A DNA stretch of 42,862 bases, taken from positions 1-42,862 of the forward strand of contig CAJOPE010000018.1 of the NCBI GenBank assembly GCA_905236815.1, read 5' to 3'. The position numbers were made by a program, and so were the translations under genes. This stretch comes from an uncultured Prevotella sp. (GTDB lineage Bacteria; Bacteroidota; Bacteroidia; Bacteroidales; Bacteroidaceae). The notes below the pieces were generated by a model that saw only the letters and a list, made by a program, of their open reading frames with translations, was not told where the DNA came from and ran no database searches. This document shows positions 36,857-42,862 of this stretch, in pieces (positions within the stretch are counted from its first letter, which is position 1; each line of letters opens with the position of its first letter).

Positions 36857-39501
36857 CAATGATTCATAGTACTATACTACATATAAAAAGGCGTTTAGCG
36901 CTAAACACTTTAAAACATACCCTTATATTACCATTGCTGCTTTCTGCATCAATGGCGCATGCTCAGTATCTCGACGGAAATACCAGAGCATGGGGAGATT
37001 TGGATTACGATGACGACCCATGGGTGTTCAACGTATCCAAACCTAATTTTATCAGTAAGGGTCTTCAAAACCGACACATATCACTCTGGGCTGCTCACGG
37101 ATATTATTTTGATACCGAGAAAAAGAAGTGGAAATGGCAGCGTCCTAATCTCTTTGGAACTGTCGAGGATTTATTCACTTCCTCTATTGTAACTCCGTTT
37201 CTGATGCCGATGCTCGAAAAAGCTGGCGCTATTGTTTTCAGCCCTCGCGAGCGCGACTGGCAACCAAGGGAAGTAATCGTTGACAACGATGATTTCACCC
37301 GAGAGCCATACTATACCGAGATTGAGAACGGAAAGAAATGGAAAGATGCCGATGCTCTTGGCTTTGCGCAAAAAAAGGAAGTCTATGTGGACATGGACAA
37401 TCCCTTTGGTGATGGAACTGTTCGACAAATAAAAGCAACCAAAAAGAAAAATCCTAGTCTGGTTTCCTATCAGCCTAGTATACCAAAAGACGGAAGATAT
37501 GCTGTCTATGTAAGTTATACCACCCTACCTAATAGCGTTCCTGATGCTCACTACATAGTTTATCATAAAGGAATTGCAACTGAGTTTACCGTCAACCAGA
37601 AAATGGGTGGCGGCACTTGGGTTTATTTAGGTACGTTCGATTTCGACGGAGGATGCTCACCAAACAATCGTGTGGTTGTCACCAATCACTCTTCGAAACG
37701 TGGCTATGTAACGACTGATGCTGTCCGCTTTGGTGGTGGTATGGGAAATATTGAGCGAGGAACCAGTGTCAGTGGTGTTCCTCGTTGCATCGAGGGGGCC
37801 CGCTACTATGCTCAATGGGCTGGTATGCCTTATAATATTTATAGTGGACGACGTGGTGCCAGCGATTATGCCGATGATATCAATGTTCGTTCCATGATGA
37901 CCAACTATCTTTGTGGTGGAAGTATTTATCAGCCTGCCCGAAGAGGTTTGAACGTTCCTCTAGAACTTTCTTTGGCTGTACACAGTGATGCTGGTTACTG
38001 CAAAGATGGCAAGTCAACCTATGGCACGCTTACTATCTGTACATCAAACTTCAATGAGGGTGTCTTCTCTTCTGGCATTCCACGTATTACTTCAAAAGAT
38101 TTTGCTAAGGCATTGAGGGACAATGTCGTAACTGATCTTCGAGCTAAATATGGAGAATGGGCTATGAGAGATGTTTGGGATAGAAACTATTCGGAAACCC
38201 GCTTGCCTGATGTTCCTTCAGCGATTCTTGAGACCCTCTCTCACCAGAATTTCCCTGATATGAAACTGGGACAAGATCCTATGTTCAAATTCACGATGGC
38301 AAGATCGGTTTACAAGACCTTGCTTCGCTATATCACGACCAATCATGGTAAGGAGTATGTGGTTCAACCGCTGGCTCCTAAGAATTTTTATCTGGAAATG
38401 GACCGTAATGGCTATTGCACTCTGAATTGGGCTCCGCAAAATGATCCACAGGAACCATCTGCAGTTGCAAAGACCTATAACGTATATACAGCTGCCGGCT
38501 CTAATGGTTTTGATAATGGTCGAAATGTTGACCGTAACTATATCACTTTCCGTTTGAAGCCGAACATTCAGTACAACTTCAAGATTACTGCCTGCAACGA
38601 AGGTGGCGAGAGCTTCCCTACTGAGGTTCTTTCTGCATATTTCAATCCAAATGCCCGAAAGACGGTTTTGGTAGTTAACAACTTCCATCGTCTGGCTTCT
38701 CCTCAAGTAATTGATGATGGCGAGAAACAGGGTTTCGATTTTGACAAGGACCCAGGTGTACCTTATGGTGTATATATGGGTTGGAGCGGTAAGCAGACCG
38801 ACTTTGATGTGAAGAAAATGGGAGTTGAAGGTCCTGGAGGATTAGGCTATTGCGGCAATGAGATGACAGGAAAGTATATGTGTGGCAATGAGTTCAACTA
38901 CCCAGTAGCTCACACCGAAGCTATCGCGGCAACAGGCAAATATAATGTGATAAGCTGCTCTGCCGAGGCACTTCGCTCTGGCAATATTGAAATGAGCAGC
39001 TTCAAGATTGTCGACCTCATCGAGGGATTGGAGCGCAACGATGGCTATACTCCAGAATATTATAAAACATTCACCCCTACCCTGCAGAATTTTATCCGCA
39101 ACTTCACAAAGGGCGGAGGCAAACTGCTGGTAAGCGGAAGCTATGTAGGAAGTGATATGCAAGAAGAGAAGGAGAAGGCATTCCTCTCTGAGATCTTCAA
39201 GGCACAATATGCCACAGTCGACAGTGCCCAGATTGATGGAACTGTGAATGGCTTTGGCACCATTTTTGATTTCCATAAGGAACTCAATGAAGAACATTAT
39301 GCAGCAACCCATCCCGACATTCTCGTCCCTGCCACCAACGGAGAGCAGGCGATGAAATATGGTGATGGCAATGGAGCTGCAGTTGCCTATAAGGGAACTG
39401 ACTATGCCAGCATCCTGATGGGCTTCCCATTTGAATGTATCAAAAGTAGCGATACTAGAAAAAAGATAATGAGCGGAATGCTCAGGTATCTCGACAATTA
39501 A
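36853..39501 (+). CDS. N-acetylmuramoyl-L-alanine amidase-like protein with inserted golvesin/xanthan-lyase-like domain and FN3 domain
   Basis: Amidase-like motifs 'SLWAAHGYYFD', 'FSPRERD', 'LAVHSDAGY', 'AILETLSHQNFPDM'; golvesin-like 'YAVYVSYTTLPNSVPDAHYIVYHKG...TWVYLGTFDFDGG'. Confidence 0.8.
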   Translation: MTMIHSTILHIKRRLALNTLKHTLILPLLLSASMAHAQYLDGNTRAWGDLDYDDDPWVFNVSKPNFISKGLQNRHISLWAAHGYYFDTEKKKWKWQRPNLFGTVEDLFTSSIVTPFLMPMLEKAGAIVFSPRERDWQPREVIVDNDDFTREPYYTEIENGKKWKDADALGFAQKKEVYVDMDNPFGDGTVRQIKATKKKNPSLVSYQPSIPKDGRYAVYVSYTTLPNSVPDAHYIVYHKGIATEFTVNQKMGGGTWVYLGTFDFDGGCSPNNRVVVTNHSSKRGYVTTDAVRFGGGMGNIERGTSVSGVPRCIEGARYYAQWAGMPYNIYSGRRGASDYADDINVRSMMTNYLCGGSIYQPARRGLNVPLELSLAVHSDAGYCKDGKSTYGTLTICTSNFNEGVFSSGIPRITSKDFAKALRDNVVTDLRAKYGEWAMRDVWDRNYSETRLPDVPSAILETLSHQNFPDMKLGQDPMFKFTMARSVYKTLLRYITTNHGKEYVVQPLAPKNFYLEMDRNGYCTLNWAPQNDPQEPSAVAKTYNVYTAAGSNGFDNGRNVDRNYITFRLKPNIQYNFKITACNEGGESFPTEVLSAYFNPNARKTVLVVNNFHRLASPQVIDDGEKQGFDFDKDPGVPYGVYMGWSGKQTDFDVKKMGVEGPGGLGYCGNEMTGKYMCGNEFNYPVAHTEAIAATGKYNVISCSAEALRSGNIEMSSFKIVDLIEGLERNDGYTPEYYKTFTPTLQNFIRNFTKGGGKLLVSGSYVGSDMQEEKEKAFLSEIFKAQYATVDSAQIDGTVNGFGTIFDFHKELNEEHYAATHPDILVPATNGEQAMKYGDGNGAAVAYKGTDYASILMGFPFECIKSSDTRKKIMSGMLRYLDN

Positions 39502-39525
39502 GTATTAACCTTAACGATTTTAATT

Positions 39526-39858
39526 ATGTATAAGATCCAGGCAAACCAATCAGGTACTCGTTCAATCGAGATTACTGATGCACATTTAAAGACTATCGAT
39601 AGTTACCAATTGTTTCGCAATCTCGTTGACAGCAACGGCATAATCGACGAACAGGTACTCGATAAACTGAAATTGAACGTTCGTTCACTTCTTGAGTCAG
39701 AAGCAGGAAAGGACAAAGCCCTCCTCGACCTCTGCCTTGATGTGATCTATAATTCAAATATGAAGGCACTTGGACTTCACAACCTCGTGGAACTCTTCGT
39801 GAGTTGGAAGGAAAAGCAGCCAAAGGATGGTGACGATCCACAGGAAGTCACTGATTAA
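39526..39858 (+). CDS. Hypothetical protein (110 aa)
   Basis: Intact ORF between two well-supported genes. Confidence 0.65.
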   Translation: MYKIQANQSGTRSIEITDAHLKTIDSYQLFRNLVDSNGIIDEQVLDKLKLNVRSLLESEAGKDKALLDLCLDVIYNSNMKALGLHNLVELFVSWKEKQPKDGDDPQEVTD

Positions 39859-39881
39859 TAGTAACAAACATTATTACGAAA

Positions 39882-41975
39882 TTGCAACTAACAGATTTCC
39901 TCCCTACTACAAAGAAGGAATGTGAGTTAAGAGGATGGGATCAGCTTGATGTCATCCTCTTTTCTGCCGATGCCTACATCGACCACCCTGCCTTTGGTGC
40001 TGCTGTTATCGGCCGCACACTTGAGGCTGCGGGCTATCGTGTGGCCATCGTTCCTCAACCCGACTGGCATGGTGATTTCCGAGATTTCAAGAAACTTGGT
40101 AAGCCTCGCCTTTTCTTCGGTATAGCTCCTGGTGCCATGGACTCTATGGTGAACCGCTATACCGCCAACCGCCGACTTCGCTCAGATGATGCGTATAGTC
40201 CTGACGGACGACACGATATGCGTCCTGACTATCCGACTATTGTCTATACCCAGATTCTTAAGAAAATATATCCTGATGTGCCCGTTGCTCTTGGAGGTAT
40301 CGAGGCAAGTATGCGTAGAATCACACATTACGACTACTGGCAGGATAAGCTCAAGAAGTGTATTCTTGTGGAATCGGGTGCCGATATCATCTTGTATGGT
40401 ATGGGCGAGAAATCCATTCTGGCCTTGGCAGAAGAACTTAACGAGGGAAGAAATATCAAAGATATTCACGATATTCCTCAAACGGTGTATCTCGCTAAGG
40501 AAGAGAACATTCCGAATGCGTTTGCCGAGGATGATATCATTCTGCACTCTCACGAGGAGTGTCTTCACAACAAGAAGGCTGAAGCCGAGAACATCCGCCA
40601 CATCGAGGAGGAATCCAATAAGATGCACGCCCAGCGAATGCTGCAGGCGGTCGATAATGTCTATACGGTTGTCAACCCTCCTTATCCAGTAATGACTACG
40701 GAGGAGCTGGATGCTTCGTTCGACCTTCCATATACCCGCATGCCTCACCCGAAATATAAGGGCAAGACCATCCCTGCTTATGAGATGATCAAGTTCTCGG
40801 TGAATATTCATCGTGGATGTTTCGGCGGATGCGCCTTCTGCACCATTTCTGCCCATCAGGGTAAGTTTGTGGTTTGCCGAAGCAAGGAAAGCATTATGAA
40901 GGAGGTGAAGGAAGTAGTGAAACTTCCTGGATTCAAGGGATACCTAAGCGATTTAGGTGGACCATCCGCTAACATGTATGGTATGCACGGCCGCAATCTC
41001 AAGGCCTGCGAACGCTGCAAGCGTCCTTCATGCATCCATCCGCAGGTTTGTCCAAACCTCGATACGGATTGCAGCAAACTTCTCGACATCTATCACGCAG
41101 TGGATGCTCTTCCTGAAATCAAGAAGAGTTTCATCGGAAGTGGTGTTCGATACGACTTACTACTTCATAAGAGTAAGGATGAAAAGGCAAATGCTGCAGC
41201 TCGCCAATACACCCGCGAGTTGATTACCAAACATGTGAGTGGTCGATTGAAAGTGGCTCCAGAGCATACCTGCGACAAGGTGCTCAATCTGATGCGCAAG
41301 CCATCTTTCGACTTGTTCTATGAGTTCAAGCGCATCTTCGACAAGATTAACAAGGAGGAAGGTTTACGCCAGCAGATCATCCCTTATTTCATTTCCAGTC
41401 ATCCTGGATGTACTGAAGAGGAAATGGCCGAACTGGCTGTTATCACCAAAGACCTCGATTTCCATTTGGAACAGGTACAGGATTTCACCCCTACTCCAAT
41501 GTCCATTGCCTCAGAGATGTGGTATACAGGGTATGATCCTTATACCCTCGAGCCTGTCTTTAGTGCCAAGACTCCAAAGGAGAAACTTGCCCAGCGTATG
41601 TTCTTCTTCTGGTACAAGCCGGAGGAACGTCGCAACATCGAGCAGGAACTCCGTCGCATTGGCCGAACCGACCTTATCAAGAAACTCTATCCAGGAGGTC
41701 CTAGCCGAAATTCTGCACCATCACATAACGGAAAGTCACGCTATCCAAAGGCCAACTATGATGACAAGCCTGTAGGAAGTACCTATGACAATCCAGGTGT
41801 TGGCAACTATTTCAAGGACAAGAAAAAGAAGAGTTTCAACCCGAATTTCGATAGCAATAATCATCGCAAACGCGATTACGACAGCGATACTAACAGAAAT
41901 GGAAATAATAGAAAGCCAAATCATAGGCAAGAAGAATCAAGAGACGTGCGAGGACGGAATCGTCGTCACAGATAA
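39882..41975 (+). CDS. YgiQ-family radical SAM protein (TTG start)
   Basis: 'LDVILFSADAYIDHPAFGAAVIGRTLE', 'VNIHRGCFGGCAFCTISAHQGK', 'QVQDFTPTPMS'. Confidence 0.94.
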   Translation: MQLTDFLPTTKKECELRGWDQLDVILFSADAYIDHPAFGAAVIGRTLEAAGYRVAIVPQPDWHGDFRDFKKLGKPRLFFGIAPGAMDSMVNRYTANRRLRSDDAYSPDGRHDMRPDYPTIVYTQILKKIYPDVPVALGGIEASMRRITHYDYWQDKLKKCILVESGADIILYGMGEKSILALAEELNEGRNIKDIHDIPQTVYLAKEENIPNAFAEDDIILHSHEECLHNKKAEAENIRHIEEESNKMHAQRMLQAVDNVYTVVNPPYPVMTTEELDASFDLPYTRMPHPKYKGKTIPAYEMIKFSVNIHRGCFGGCAFCTISAHQGKFVVCRSKESIMKEVKEVVKLPGFKGYLSDLGGPSANMYGMHGRNLKACERCKRPSCIHPQVCPNLDTDCSKLLDIYHAVDALPEIKKSFIGSGVRYDLLLHKSKDEKANAAARQYTRELITKHVSGRLKVAPEHTCDKVLNLMRKPSFDLFYEFKRIFDKINKEEGLRQQIIPYFISSHPGCTEEEMAELAVITKDLDFHLEQVQDFTPTPMSIASEMWYTGYDPYTLEPVFSAKTPKEKLAQRMFFFWYKPEERRNIEQELRRIGRTDLIKKLYPGGPSRNSAPSHNGKSRYPKANYDDKPVGSTYDNPGVGNYFKDKKKKSFNPNFDSNNHRKRDYDSDTNRNGNNRKPNHRQEESRDVRGRNRRHR

Positions 41976-42732
41976 CTTCATTGCCGTTATTGATGGCAGC
42001 ACTAGTAAAACTCCCGTTCACATATCTCCGGATATGAAGAACGGGCGTTATTGTATGCTGCTCATCAAGAGTTTTATTGAATCGATGAGTGCCGACATCA
42101 CAATGGAGGCTTTTTGCGAAGGCATCACCAGAGGTATTCGTGACATCTATCAGCTCTACGATATCTCGCTGGATGATATGGAGCAACATCCCGAAAAACG
42201 ACTTGCTGCCAGTGCTATTATCTATAGCAGATTCCATAATGAAATATGGATGGTGGGCGATTGCCAGTGCATTGTCGATGGCAAACTTTTTACCAATGAC
42301 AAACCTTACGAGGCTAGAATTGCCCAAAAGCGCGTAGATTATATTCTCGACCATTTGGCTTCAGCAACTGACAAGCAGCAACTTTACGATGAGGGCCGAC
42401 AGCATATAGTGGCCGACTTAATTGAGGCGATGCAACAAGGACAAAATAAGGAGTATGCTGTGATTGATGGTTTCCCTATCTATATAGAGGGTGTGAAGAA
42501 AATCGAAGACATCCAGCAGGAGTTTGTATTGGCAAGTGATGGCTATCCTTTCCTTTGCCCTACTCTCTCGGAAAGTGAGGCGCGATTGAAAGAGCATCTT
42601 GCCATTGACCCTCAGAATCTGTCAGAATTCAAAGCGACAAAGGGATTGGTAAAAGGAAATCTCAGCTTTGATGATCGAGCTTTTATTAAAGTCAACCTGG
42701 ATAATTCACAGAAAAAAAATTGGAGAATATAG
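41899..42732 (+). CDS. PP2C-like protein phosphatase domain protein
   Basis: 'EDGIVVTDNFIAVIDGSTSK', 'AASAIIYSRFHNEIWMVGDCQCIVDGK', 'FVLASDGYP'; most likely ATG at 41899. Confidence 0.7.
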   Translation: MEIIESQIIGKKNQETCEDGIVVTDNFIAVIDGSTSKTPVHISPDMKNGRYCMLLIKSFIESMSADITMEAFCEGITRGIRDIYQLYDISLDDMEQHPEKRLAASAIIYSRFHNEIWMVGDCQCIVDGKLFTNDKPYEARIAQKRVDYILDHLASATDKQQLYDEGRQHIVADLIEAMQQGQNKEYAVIDGFPIYIEGVKKIEDIQQEFVLASDGYPFLCPTLSESEARLKEHLAIDPQNLSEFKATKGLVKGNLSFDDRAFIKVNLDNSQKKNWRI

Positions 42733-42747
42733 CAAAGGCTATTCTCC
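42722..42747 (+). terminator. Hairpin GGAGAATATAGC-AAAG-GCTATTCTCC spanning the stop codon
   Basis: 10-bp stem with 2-nt bulge. Confidence 0.5.
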
Positions 42748-42753
42748 TACATT

Positions 42754-42775
42754 TCTCCCCCACTTGTGGGGGAGA
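42754..42775. repeat. Short palindromic element TCTCCCCCACTTGTGGGGGAGA
   Basis: 10-bp inverted arms; related to CGCCCACTCGTGGGAGAGA at 7035-7053. Confidence 0.6.
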
Positions 42776-42862
42776 CCGAGGCTGCTGAAAAAGTCTACAC
42801 GTTGAATATTATTTCATTTTTTGAGAGTATTTATGCTCTAGAAAATTTGCGTATCTCAGTAT

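Noticed and set aside
1-42862. tRNA, rRNA, integrase, transposase or toxin-antitoxin genes
   Set aside because: None recognised by eye; tRNAscan-SE/Infernal would be needed to exclude a missed tRNA

Overview
The window looks like a mostly core-genome segment from a Bacteroidales bacterium. Prevotellaceae (Segatella/Prevotella copri-like) is my inference, from gene content and repeated TTTG-N19/20-TAnnTTTG promoters. About 35 genes are supportable. They include a Sel1-repeat fragment, TPR and beta-barrel proteins, a TonB-dependent receptor, a biotin-dependent acyl-CoA carboxylase/decarboxylase cluster (carboxyltransferase, tiny 49-aa subunit, biotin carrier), and panC/panD divergent from a starch-synthase-like half-protein with a DUF4270 lipoprotein and a 42-aa ORF. 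They also include uvrD/pcrA, mtgA, an OmpA/glycine-zipper lipoprotein, proS, galE, a complete rseC-rnfBCDGEA operon, a GHL10-type glycoside hydrolase, a FadL/PorV-like OMP, a Tyr/Gly-rich protein, prmA, PPi-dependent PFK with a GH25 lysozyme, an acyltransferase with a golvesin/amidase protein, and a YgiQ radical SAM protein overlapping a PP2C-like phosphatase. No rRNA, tRNA, CRISPR array or intact mobile element was recognised. The best candidate for something undescribed is a compact independent transcription unit on the minus strand (~29186-29365). It has a promoter, a ~140-nt RNA with an embedded 21-codon near-leaderless ORF, and an intrinsic terminator. Other notable signals are a nested palindrome (52-bp perfect core) at 1481-1656, a repeat-rich intergenic island at 6899-7446, hairpins at codons ~11-22 of two peptidoglycan-enzyme genes, and the GT5 half-domain/DUF4270/42-aa cluster. 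I found no clear-cut new multi-gene system such as a defence island.
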